From contig NZ_SIUB01000001.1 in NCBI RefSeq assembly GCF_004310425.1, positions 496,001-560,000 of the forward strand: a DNA stretch of 64,000 nt, given 5' to 3'. The position numbers were made by a program, and so were the translations under genes. This DNA is from Hansschlegelia quercus. GTDB taxonomy: Bacteria > Pseudomonadota > Alphaproteobacteria > Rhizobiales > Methylopilaceae. The notes under the pieces are model-generated. The model searched no databases, was not told the DNA's origin, and was given only the letters and a program-made list of their open reading frames with translations. Shown in pieces: positions 50,173-58,700 of the stretch (positions within the stretch are counted from its first letter, which is position 1; the number at the start of each line of letters is the position of its first letter).

Positions 50173-51237
50173 TCACCGCCGGCTCTTGCGGCGCATGACG
50201 AAGCCGATGACCTCGGCGACCGCCTTGTAGTGCTCGGCCGGAATCTCCCGGTCGATCTCGATGGCGGCGTGAAGCGAGCGCGCGAGCGGCGGGTTTTCCA
50301 CAACCGCGACGCCCGCCTCCTCGGCGACCCGGCGTATCCGGAGCGCGACGGCGTCGACGCCCTTCGCTACGCAGAGCGGCGCGCTCATGCCGGACTCGTA
50401 TTTGAGCGCGACGGCGTAGTGGGTCGGGTTGGCGATCACCACGGTTGCGCTCGGCACCGCCGCCATCATGCGCTTCTTGGAGCGCTCCAAGCGGATGCGC
50501 CGGATGCGGCCTTTCACATGCGGGTCGCCTTCCTGCTGCTTGTGCTCCTCCTTGACCTCCTGAAGCGTCATCATCAGGCGCTGGCGCCAGCGATGGCGTT
50601 GCCAGAGGTAGTCGGCCATCGCGATCGCGGCGAACACGCCGGCGGCCGAGGCCAGCACGCGCAGCGCAAGCGAATTCAGCGCCGGCAGAAGCGTTTCGAC
50701 GTCGGCGTCCGTCATCGCCGCGAGGCGGCTGCGCTCGGGCCAAAGCACGAGCGTGATGACCGTGCCGACAATTCCGAGCTTGAGCAGGCCCTTGAGGAAG
50801 TTGACGAGGCTTTCCGGCGAGAACAGCCGCTTGAAGCCGGCGATCGGCGACACCTTCGAGAACTTGGGCGCGAGCGCCTCGGTGGTGATCTGGAAGGGGT
50901 GCTGAACGACATTCGCGGCGATCGCGGCGACCGCCAGCAACAGCATCGGCAAAGCGAGCGCAGCGCCGATCGCGAGCCCGAGGCCTCCGGCCATGTTGAT
51001 CAGCGCAGGTCCGTCGAGCGCGAAGGTCTGCGGCCGCTGCAGGAACATCGCCAGCGTCGGCTTCAGACTGGAGGCGGCCGATCCGCCGAAGGCGGACAGC
51101 GCAAGCGTCGAGGCGGCTAGGCCGAACCAGACGTTGATCTCCTGGCTCTTCGCGACGTCGCCGCGCTTGGCGGCGTCCTCGATCTTCTTGCGTGTCGGTT
51201 CTTCTGTCTTTTCGCCGCCGCTCTCGCTCTCGGCCAT
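50173..51237 (-). CDS. flhB: Flagellar biosynthesis protein FlhB
   Basis: A 354-residue export-gate protein with four membrane helices and a cytoplasmic C-terminus. The autocleavage site is NPTH (residues 270-273) in 'VVIANPTHYAVALKYESG', where cleavage switches substrate from rod/hook to filament type. The N-terminus 'TEEPTRKKIEDAAKRGDVAKSQEI' is typical. It follows fliR by 4 bp and precedes cckA. Confidence 0.96.
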   Translation of the reverse strand: MAESESGGEKTEEPTRKKIEDAAKRGDVAKSQEINVWFGLAASTLALSAFGGSAASSLKPTLAMFLQRPQTFALDGPALINMAGGLGLAIGAALALPMLLLAVAAIAANVVQHPFQITTEALAPKFSKVSPIAGFKRLFSPESLVNFLKGLLKLGIVGTVITLVLWPERSRLAAMTDADVETLLPALNSLALRVLASAAGVFAAIAMADYLWQRHRWRQRLMMTLQEVKEEHKQQEGDPHVKGRIRRIRLERSKKRMMAAVPSATVVIANPTHYAVALKYESGMSAPLCVAKGVDAVALRIRRVAEEAGVAVVENPPLARSLHAAIEIDREIPAEHYKAVAEVIGFVMRRKSRR

Positions 51238-51241
51238 CGCA

Positions 51242-52003
51242 TCAGCCTCCGGCGATCGCGCGCAGCGAGTCGCCGACGCTGCCGAGAAACACGCTCATCA
51301 GAACGCCGATCACGAGAGCGAGCAGCGCAAAGCCGGCGATCAGCGTCAGCGGCGAGGCGATGAAGAACACCTGCAGCTGCGGCATGAGCCGCGACAGGAC
51401 GCCGAGCCCCAGATTGAAGATCATGCCGAAGACGAGAAACGGCGCGGAGATCTGGACGCCGATCCGGAAGGCGTCCTCGACCGAGCGGACGGCCAGCGCG
51501 GCGGCGTCGCCCGTCGCGGGAAACGCGCCCGGCTTAAAGGCGTCGTAGCTCGCGCCGATCGCGCCGATCGCGAGGTGGTGCAGGTCGGTGGCGAAGATCA
51601 GCGAGACGCCGACCAGCGTCAGGAAGGTGCCGACGATCGCGCTCTGCTGCCCTTGCGTCGGGTCGACCGTCATGACGAAGGCGAGGCCGAGTTGGTTCGC
51701 GATGACGTTGCCGGCGACCGAAAGCGCCGACATCGCGAAGCGCGCGACGAAGCCGAGCGCGAGGCCGACCGCGAGTTCGGAAATCGCCATGCCGATCAGG
51801 CCGACCGCGTTCGCGGCGTCGACCTGATAAAGCGGGCGGGCGAAGGGGAAGAACACGAAGGCGAGCAGCACCGCGATCGTCAGCCGGAAGCGGGCGGAGA
51901 CGTTCTGCTCGCCGATGCCCGGCAGCAGCATCACGAGAGCGCCAACGCGCGCGAGCACCAGCAGGAAGGCCGCGACCTCGTTCGGCAGCAGATCGAAGGT
52001 CAT
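51242..52003 (-). CDS. fliR: Flagellar biosynthetic protein FliR
   Basis: A 253-residue export-gate membrane protein with about six helices. It starts MTFDLLPNEVAAFLLVLARV and continues with 'GALVMLLPGIGEQNVSARFR'. 'QISAPFLVFGMIFNLGLGVLSRLMPQLQVFF' (shortened) is the helix region shared by FliR/SpaR. It works with FliP and FliQ in the export channel. It lies between fliQ (22 bp) and flhB (4 bp). Confidence 0.95.
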   Translation of the reverse strand: MTFDLLPNEVAAFLLVLARVGALVMLLPGIGEQNVSARFRLTIAVLLAFVFFPFARPLYQVDAANAVGLIGMAISELAVGLALGFVARFAMSALSVAGNVIANQLGLAFVMTVDPTQGQQSAIVGTFLTLVGVSLIFATDLHHLAIGAIGASYDAFKPGAFPATGDAAALAVRSVEDAFRIGVQISAPFLVFGMIFNLGLGVLSRLMPQLQVFFIASPLTLIAGFALLALVIGVLMSVFLGSVGDSLRAIAGG

Positions 52004-52025
52004 CGGCCCGCCCCGGAGCGGCGCA

Positions 52026-52292
52026 TCACCCGCCGGCGACGATCCGTCCGGCGATCCGCGCCATATGCGCCGCCATGGCGTCGCCCATGAAGGGCAGCGC
52101 GATCAGCATGGCGACGAACAGCGCGAGGATCTTAGGGACGAAGACGAGGGTCGTCTCCTGGATCTGCGTGAGCGCCTGGATGAGCGAGACCGCGACGCCG
52201 ACGACCAGCGTGACGACCATCAATGGCCCGCCCACTTTGAGGATGGTCCACAGTGCGTCGCGGGCGACGTCGAGGATTTCGGGAGCGTTCAT
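52026..52292 (-). CDS. fliQ: Flagellar biosynthetic protein FliQ
   Basis: An 88-residue export-gate protein of two membrane helices: 'ALWTILKVGGPLMVVTLVVG', 'AVSLIQALTQIQETTLVFVPK' (split for length) and 'ILALFVAMLIALPFMGDAM'. The TQIQE-TL-FVPK loop is diagnostic. ATG 52292 gives the usual length; the longer frame upstream overlaps the fliE gap. It follows fliE by 16 bp. Confidence 0.95.
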   Translation of the reverse strand: MNAPEILDVARDALWTILKVGGPLMVVTLVVGVAVSLIQALTQIQETTLVFVPKILALFVAMLIALPFMGDAMAAHMARIAGRIVAGG

Positions 52293-52308
52293 GGGACTGG
52301 CCTTCAGA

Positions 52309-52629
52309 TCAGATCGGCATCCGCATGATTTCCTCATAGGCCGCGATCACCTTGTCACGGACGCTGACGAGAGTATCCAAGGCGAGTTCGCTCTCGGCCA
52401 CCGCCGTCACGACGTCGACGACGTCGGATTTGCCGCCGGTCACCGCCTGCATCGCCTGCGCGTCGGTCGCCCGGCCCTGCTCGGCCATGCCCGCGAGCGA
52501 CTTCTCTAGCATCTCGCCGAAGCCGCCGCCGGCTTTCTGGGCCGCGGCCGCGCCGCCGCCCGTGGTCGCGGAGCCGATGAGGTTCGCAATGCTCGCATAG
52601 GCGCCGGCGGCGGAGACGGGGCTCGCCAT
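52309..52629 (-). CDS. fliE: Flagellar hook-basal body protein FliE
   Basis: A 106-residue rod-base adaptor that joins the MS ring to the rod. The conserved C-terminal half reads 'DVVDVVTAVAESELALDTLV' then SVRDKVIAAYEEIMRMPI, the family signature. The N-terminus is Ala/Gly-rich. It lies between flgC (13 bp) and fliQ (16 bp) in the flgB operon. Confidence 0.95.
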   Translation of the reverse strand: MASPVSAAGAYASIANLIGSATTGGGAAAAQKAGGGFGEMLEKSLAGMAEQGRATDAQAMQAVTGGKSDVVDVVTAVAESELALDTLVSVRDKVIAAYEEIMRMPI

Positions 52630-52642
52630 GGATCAGTTCCCT

Positions 52643-53053
52643 TCAGGCCTTGAGGATGTCGAGAGTGCGCGAGATCATCCGCCGCGCAGCGCCGACCATG
52701 TTGAGGTTCGCTTCGTAGCTCCTCTGCGCGTCGCGCATGTCGGTCTGTTCGATCAGCGAATCGACGTTTGGCAGCCGGACGTTGCCGCTGGCGTCCGCCA
52801 TCGGGTTGCCGGGTTCGTGGCGGACGCGGAAGTCCGACTGGTCGCGCTGGACCTTGCCGAGCGTCACCACCTGCGCGGAGAGCTCGCTGTGGAAGTCGGA
52901 CTTCAGCGTCGGCACCTTGCGGCGATAGGGATCGGCGCCGACGGTCTTCGCGGTCGAATCGGCGTTCGCGATGTTCTCGGCGATGATCCGCATGCGGCCT
53001 GCCTGGGCCTTGAGCCCGGCTGCGGCGACGCCGATCGCGCGATTGAGGTCCAT
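52643..53053 (-). CDS. flgC: Flagellar basal-body rod protein FlgC
   Basis: A 136-residue proximal rod subunit. The N-terminal rod motif 'GVAAAGLKAQAGRMRIIAEN' with IANADSTAK and the C-terminal 'DMRDAQRSYEANLNMVGAAR' helix are both present, as in the flagellar axial family. It is exported without a cleaved signal. It follows flgB by 19 bp. Confidence 0.95.
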   Translation of the reverse strand: MDLNRAIGVAAAGLKAQAGRMRIIAENIANADSTAKTVGADPYRRKVPTLKSDFHSELSAQVVTLGKVQRDQSDFRVRHEPGNPMADASGNVRLPNVDSLIEQTDMRDAQRSYEANLNMVGAARRMISRTLDILKA

Positions 53054-53072
53054 GGTCTAGCGGCTCCGGGAC

Positions 53073-53456
53073 TCAGCGCCGCCCGAGCGCGGTGCGGATG
53101 AGGCCGAGGCTCTTCTGGTAGAGCATCGTCGCCATCTGATGATCCATTTGGTTCTGGGACGCCTTCATCATCTGTTCTTCGAGGACGACGGTGTTGCCGT
53201 CCGGCGTGCGCTCGAAGCCGTCCGCGGAGCGCGACCGAGGGTCGCCGCCGGCGCTCGCGAGCGTCAGATGCCTGGGGTCGGTCTGGCTCGGAATGACGAA
53301 GGAGGCGGGGTCGTCGATCGGCTTCAGCTCGCTCGCCCGGAAGCCCGGAGTGGCTGCATTCGCGACGTTTTCCGCCAGCAGACCCTGGCGCGCCTCATGC
53401 CAGCGCATCTTCGTCTTCAGCGCCGCGAACAGCGGCGGCTCGACCGATCCGACCAC
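53073..53456 (-). CDS. flgB: Flagellar basal-body rod protein FlgB
   Basis: A 127-residue proximal rod subunit starting (GTG) VVGSVEPPLFAALKTKMRWH, with the rod motif 'RQGLLAENVANAATPGFR' and a C-terminal helix 'MATMLYQKSLGLIRTALGRR'. GTG 53456 is chosen because GGGAGG lies 6 nt upstream; the frame extends upstream without family similarity. It is the first gene of flgB-flgC-fliE-fliQ-fliR-flhB-cckA. Its promoter region holds a CtrA-type box and a CGGCA-N5-TGCCG palindrome. Confidence 0.93.
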   Translation of the reverse strand: MVGSVEPPLFAALKTKMRWHEARQGLLAENVANAATPGFRASELKPIDDPASFVIPSQTDPRHLTLASAGGDPRSRSADGFERTPDGNTVVLEEQMMKASQNQMDHQMATMLYQKSLGLIRTALGRR

Positions 53457-53540
53457 GACACGCCTCCCTTCGGCGAAGAAGTTCGGAGCTTCGGACGCGG
53501 CGCGGCCAAGGCTCGGCTTTTCGCGGATTGCGCGTCCGCC

Positions 53541-53555
53541 CGGCAAAATCTGCCG
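53541..53555. promoter_or_regulatory. Palindrome CGGCAAAATCTGCCG upstream of flgB, ftr-like
   Basis: A 15-bp element with perfect 5-bp arms, the same size and core as the flhA palindrome at 5793. It lies 85-99 bp upstream of flgB. The CtrA-type box at 53565-53579 is on its far side, 24 bp centre to centre. On the other side, facing fliO, a different dyad AACGG-N7-CCGTT spans 53581-53597. Confidence 0.65.
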
Positions 53556-53564
53556 CCTTCAGGG

Positions 53565-53579
53565 TTAACGAGCGGTTAA
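53565..53579. promoter_or_regulatory. CtrA-type box TTAA-N7-TTAA between flgB and fliO
   Basis: TTAA at 53565-53568 and 53576-53579 with exactly 7 bp between. The box lies in the 190-bp region shared by the divergent flgB and fliO operons. It could drive either or both. Recognition by CtrA is inferred from the consensus. Confidence 0.75.
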
Positions 53580-53644
53580 GAACGGCAAGTTTCCGTTCAC
53601 CTTGCTCGTGACTTTGGCTATGAGGAACAGGCGGGTCACTGTTC

Positions 53645-54964
53645 ATGACTCGCAAGCGTTCGAGCGGGTCGCCGTCTTCGGAGGCCGCTCCCGGCCGCTC
53701 CGCGCTTTCGAGAGTGAGGTTAGATCGCGTGTTCGACCAGGTCCTCGGCGGCGTCCCGACGCCTCTCAAGCTGTTCATCGCCCTTGCGATCGTCATCGCG
53801 CTGATCGTGATCGCCGCGTGGCTGACCAAGCGTTTCGGCGGCCAGCGGCTCGGCGCCGCCGCGCTGTCCGGGCGCTCCCGCCAGCCCCGACTGGGCGTCC
53901 TCGACGTGCTCGCCGTCGATGGCCGCCGCCGTCTGGTGATCGTGCGGCGGGACAATGTCGAGCATCTCGTGATGATCGGCGGCCCGAACGATCTCGTGGT
54001 CGAAAGCGGCATCCTGCGGGTTCCCGCCAATGCGCCGGCGCAGCGCGAGCCGCAGCTGGGCCCCGTTGCGCCGGAACCGGTCGCGCCGCGCGCGACGCCG
54101 CCGCAGCCCACGCCGCCGCTGCCGCCGCGCCCCGCGCCGCTGCCGAGCGCACCGCAGCTTCGCCCCGTCGACCAGCCCGTGCGCGCGCCACGGTCCGTCG
54201 AGGCGCCGCCGATTGTGCCGTCTCCGTCGGTGACGATTCCGGTCGCCCCGCCGCCCCCTCCCTCCAAGGGCCCTGCCGCGCCCAGGCCCGCGCCGGTCGT
54301 CACCGCGCCGACGGTCTCCGTCCCGGCCTCTAAGCCGACCACGCCCGCGCCTGCGGCTCCGCCTTCGCCGCCCGAGAATGCGCCGGCCAAGCCTTCGGCG
54401 AGCCCTGCGCCTTCCGCGAGCGTGGCTCCTGCGCCGATCCCGACGCCTGCCGCCGCCGAGACGCCGGCCGAGCCGCGGCCGGCAGCGCGCCCGCTCGTCG
54501 CGGCCGGCGCGACATCCGCCGCTTCGGCTGCGATCGCCGCGGCGCCATCCAAAGCCGGAATTGCAAGCCCGTCCGACATCGCGGAGCGGCTCGCCGCTGC
54601 TTTGAAGCGGCCGATCTCCGCGCAGTCCCGCGCTCCGCTGGCGGCGGCGCCGAAGCCCGAACCGAAGGCCGCGGAGACGTCGGCGGCCGCCACGGCGGAA
54701 CCGGCCAAACCCGAACTCGGCCAGACCGAGGCGAAGGCGGCGGATGAGGCAGAGCTCGACGCCCAGGCCGAGACGCCTGAAGCAGACGCCGGAGCGCCTG
54801 AAGTCACTGTGCCGTCGAAGGACGCCGAGGACAGCCCCGCCCCTGAGGTCAAGCCGGAGCCACGGGCTGAGGCGGAGTCTCAGGCCGACGGCGAAGACCC
54901 GTTCTCGCTCGAAGCCGACCTCGCGGCGCTGCTCGGCCGGGACATGGGCAAGGCCAAGAGCTGA
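53645..54964 (+). CDS. fliO: FliO-family flagellar protein with very long Pro/Ala-rich tail
   Basis: A 439-residue protein. One membrane helix (about 42-60, LFIALAIVIALIVIAAWLTK) is followed by the FliO core 'RLGVLDVLAVDGRRRLVIVR' and 'NVEHLVMIGGPNDLVVE'. From about residue 130 to 420 it is a Pro/Ala/Glu-rich tail, ending in a conserved-looking 'DPFSLEADLAALLGRDMG' segment. FliO proteins are usually about 100-150 residues, so the tail is a large addition. It precedes fliP by 14 bp and should assist FliP assembly. A GTG at 53729 is an alternative start that removes the Ser/Arg-rich leader. Confidence 0.8.
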   Translation: MTRKRSSGSPSSEAAPGRSALSRVRLDRVFDQVLGGVPTPLKLFIALAIVIALIVIAAWLTKRFGGQRLGAAALSGRSRQPRLGVLDVLAVDGRRRLVIVRRDNVEHLVMIGGPNDLVVESGILRVPANAPAQREPQLGPVAPEPVAPRATPPQPTPPLPPRPAPLPSAPQLRPVDQPVRAPRSVEAPPIVPSPSVTIPVAPPPPPSKGPAAPRPAPVVTAPTVSVPASKPTTPAPAAPPSPPENAPAKPSASPAPSASVAPAPIPTPAAAETPAEPRPAARPLVAAGATSAASAAIAAAPSKAGIASPSDIAERLAAALKRPISAQSRAPLAAAPKPEPKAAETSAAATAEPAKPELGQTEAKAADEAELDAQAETPEADAGAPEVTVPSKDAEDSPAPEVKPEPRAEAESQADGEDPFSLEADLAALLGRDMGKAKS

Positions 54965-54978
54965 CGGAGGCCGGCCCC

Positions 54979-55728
54979 GTGCCGCGCTCTGTACCGCGAC
55001 TCAAGTTCGCCGCCGCCGGCGGGCTGACCTTCGCCGCGGCGTTTCTCTTCGGCCTGCCCGCGGTCGCGCAGACCATGACGCTCGACCTCGGCACGGGCGG
55101 CGTCAGCGAACGCGCGCTCCAGATCGTCGCGCTCATCACGGTCCTGAGCCTCGCGCCGTCGATCCTGGTGATGATCACCAGCTTCACCCGGATCGTCGTG
55201 GTCCTCTCGCTGCTCCGGACTGCGATCGGCACGCAGACGGCGCCGCCCAACTCCGTCGTCACGGCGCTCGCGCTGTTCCTCACCGCCTTCGTAATGGCTC
55301 CGACCTTCCAGGCGTCCTACGATCAGGGCATCGCGCCGCGCATCGCCGGGCAGATCGACGACACGACGGCCTTCCAGCGCGGCATGGCGCCGTTCCGCAC
55401 CTTCATGCTCGGCCATGTCCGCGAGAAGGACCTCGCGCTGTTCCAGGACCTCTCCCGCGAGCCGCGGCCGGAGACGGCGGAGCAGGTGTCGCTGCGCGTC
55501 CTCGTCCCGTCCTTCATGATCTCCGAGCTCCGGCGGGCCTTCGAGATCGGCTTCCTGCTGTTCGTGCCCTTCCTCGTCATCGACCTCGTGGTCGCCTCGG
55601 TGCTGATGTCGATGGGCATGATGATGCTGCCGCCGGCGATCGTGTCGCTGCCGTTCAAGCTGATCTTCTTCGTGCTGGTTGACGGCTGGAACCTGGTCGC
55701 CGGCAGCCTCGTGCAGAGCTACGGCTGA
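54979..55728 (+). CDS. fliP: Flagellar biosynthetic protein FliP
   Basis: A 249-residue export-channel subunit. A signal-like hydrophobic N-terminus (to about residue 30, VAQ) is followed by 'VLSLAPSILVMITSFTRIVV', 'VLSLLRTAIGTQTAPPNSVV' and the late helices 'VLMSMGMMMLPPAIVSLPFK', all diagnostic of FliP. The start is GTG at 54979. It is convergent with the large TPR gene, 27 bp apart. Confidence 0.96.
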   Translation: MPRSVPRLKFAAAGGLTFAAAFLFGLPAVAQTMTLDLGTGGVSERALQIVALITVLSLAPSILVMITSFTRIVVVLSLLRTAIGTQTAPPNSVVTALALFLTAFVMAPTFQASYDQGIAPRIAGQIDDTTAFQRGMAPFRTFMLGHVREKDLALFQDLSREPRPETAEQVSLRVLVPSFMISELRRAFEIGFLLFVPFLVIDLVVASVLMSMGMMMLPPAIVSLPFKLIFFVLVDGWNLVAGSLVQSYG

Positions 55729-55755
55729 ACCAGCGCCGACCGCTGCCGGAAACGC

Positions 55756-58700
55756 TCAGGCCTTGGTCGGCGTCGCCGAGGCGGTCTTGTCGGATGGCAG
55801 GTCTTCGGCGGAGCGCGCTTTGTATTCGCGCATGAAGGCGTCGAAGGTTGAGCTGGTCGCGATCGACCGCGCGATCTCGCGGAACGCGTCGCCGCGCATC
55901 TCGACCGGCGCCGTGACCACGTCGAAGCTCTGCGCTTCCGGGCTGTTCGTCATCTTCGACGCGAACTTGTTGCGAAGCCTGTCCACGCCCATCGCGTCGC
56001 CAGCGAGCGACAACGCGATCGCCGCGCGCATCACCTGCGTCCGCTGGTCGGAGTCGAGCGGCGCCGGATCCTTCCACGCGGCGCCGAGCAGGCGCTCGAG
56101 CGCTTCGCCCGCGTCCGCCCAGCGTCGGGCCGTCCACAGCATGTCGGCGGCGAGGCGGGCCCCTTGCGCGCCCTCGATGCCTTCCGCCATCTCGAGCGCA
56201 AGGTCGGTGCGCCCCGACATGGCCAAAGCGCGGGCTTCGAGCACAAGGCGCGTATTCGCAAGCGAAGCCGGCAGATCGGCCTGCCGCGTCCGCCGCAGCA
56301 CGTCCACGGCCTTGGCCGGTTTGTTGTTCATGAGGTCGATCAGGGCCGCCCGCGCGGCGACCTGCGCTCGCGCGGCGCCCGACAGCCGGTTGTCGATCTG
56401 GTAGTCGAGCAGGGCCGAGGCTTGATCCAGCAGATCGACGTCGACCAGCTTGTCGGCCAGCTTGCGGACGAGTTCGTCGCCGCGCTTGCCGCTCGGGCTC
56501 AGCTCCTGGAAGTCGTAGAACAGCGAGAGCGCGTCGAGCTTGGAGATACGATCGAGCCCGCCGCCGAGGAACAGGTTCACGAACCTGTCCTGCATCCTGT
56601 CCTGAAGCGCGCGCGAGTTCTCCGTGTCGGGGAAGGCTGAGACCGCCGTCCTCAACGTCGTGAAGGCGTCGCGCCAGCGCTCGACGTCGCCGTAGAGGTC
56701 GACGAGCTGCGCCAGCGCCTCGGCTTCGATCCAGTCGCCGCGCCAGCCGGTGACCAACTGGTCGAGACGCTCGATGGCGGCGTCCGGCTTGATCTTGCCT
56801 GACTTGAGCCCAAGCTCGACCGACCGCAGCTCGGCTTCCGCCGCGATCTCCGGATCAGGGCCCTTGACCAGCGCGTCATAGGCCGTGAGCGCTTTGTCGA
56901 CTTCTCCGACCGCCTCGTAGACGCGGGCGCGCATGATCTCGCGACCGCCGATCCCGCGCAGCGTCGGCAGCACTTCCAGGCGCTCGAATTGCGTCACCGC
57001 CTGCGCGCGATCACCGGCGTCGAGCGCGAGCGAAACCGCGAGTTCGATGAAGCGAGATTGCAGACGCCCGGGAAGCTGCGGCAAAGCTGACCCCCCCGAC
57101 CTGAGCGCGTCGCGCGCCGGTCCCACGCGGCCGAGATCGGCGAGCGCGGCCGCGCGCCAGAGCGCCGCCTCAGAGCTTGCAGCGAGGTCCGGCTTCGAAA
57201 GGAGCGCCAGCGCCTCCGTCGAGCGGCCGAGCTGGACGTCGGAGGCCGCCAACAGGATCGAGGCGCGGGGATCGCGGGCGGCGGCCTTGTCGTCCTCGAT
57301 CGTGGCCTCGACAACCGCCTTGGCGTCGGCCGGTCGTGCGCGCAACTGATAGAAGCGCGCGAGGTTCAGACGGGCGTCGGTGCGCTGTTCGGTCGGCGCC
57401 ATCGCGGCGAGCTCGATCAGGGCGTTCTCACGCGCATTGAACGGCTTCGCCGCTTCGTCGGCCGCAAGCGCTCCATTGAGGATCGGCGCGGTGGCCGGAA
57501 GGCCGGGCGTCCCGGCTCCCGCGTTCGGGTCGAGCATCGACAGCGCGAGGCTGGAGTCGCGGCGGACGATGATGCGGTCGAGGTCGCCATTGACGTGGAG
57601 ATCGTCCGCGATCGGGCTGATCGCGACGCCTTGCCCCGTCGCAAGGACAGAGAATTCAACGAATTGCTGCGGCCGCACCACGCCGCGCGCGGGGCCGGCG
57701 AGCGTCGCGATCGAAAGCGCGTCGCCGATCTCGGGATCGCGGATCTGCCGGATCGTGCCGAGACCCTGCGCTTCGATCTCGATCGCCGAACGGCCGTTCG
57801 CGCCGAAAGCCGGCTTGACCGCAAGCGGGCTGCTGCGGCTCACCATGTCGTCGCCGAGAGAGATCACCCAGTTCGAGCCGTCGAGCGAGACCGTGAGCAG
57901 GCGCGGATCCGACAGCGTCAGCCGGACGAGCCGGCCGCTGTCGAGCCCCGATTGGCTCGCGGCCGTGACGAGCCCGCCCGATCCCTTGACGATCGCGTCG
58001 AGCCCGAGCTCTTCCGGCTGGTCGAACACGGCCCACAGCGTCTTGTTCCGCCGGAAGATCGCGGCGGGCGTCGGCTGCGAGAACGGGAACACCAGCCGCA
58101 GCGTATCGCCGTCCTTCACGACCGAAGCGATACCGGGCATCGACGGCGCAGGCTTCGCCGTCGGCGCCGGCTTGGCCGCGGGCTGGGCCGGCGCCGTTTC
58201 GGCGACCTTTGCAGCCGGGGCTGCGGCAGGCTGCGCGACAGGCGCGGCCTTTTCTGCAGGAGCCGCAGCGGCGGGCGCGGGCGCCGGCTTCACGTTCGGC
58301 GCGGCGGCCGGTTTCGCAGGCTGCTCGTCATGGGGCGCAGCGTGGTCGTCGGCCGCGACCGCCTTGCGTTCTCCCCTGTCGATGTCGAGGACGTAGGCGC
58401 CCTGCTCGCGGAAACCCCGAACGCCGACTTTCGCCGGAGCGGGAATCATGACGACCAGCGCTTCATTCGTACGCGCGGTCTCGATGTCGGCCACGCTGTC
58501 CGGCAGAGTCGACCGGGCGCGGGCGACATCAAAGGCCAGGTTAGCGCCGAAGGTCACCGCCACCTTGTCGCCGATGCGCTTGAAGCCGACGTCGACGTCG
58601 TCGTCGACCTTGAAGGAAAGGCGGGAGAAAGTCGGCTGCTCGGCGCCGGTGACGTCGAGCGCGATCTTGGGCCGCATACGGCGGAGCTCCTCCTCCGCCT

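Noticed and set aside
47542-51120. A 1192-codon plus-strand frame opposite cckA and flhB.
   Set aside because: It covers two clear genes on the other strand and is explained by codon-position GC bias.
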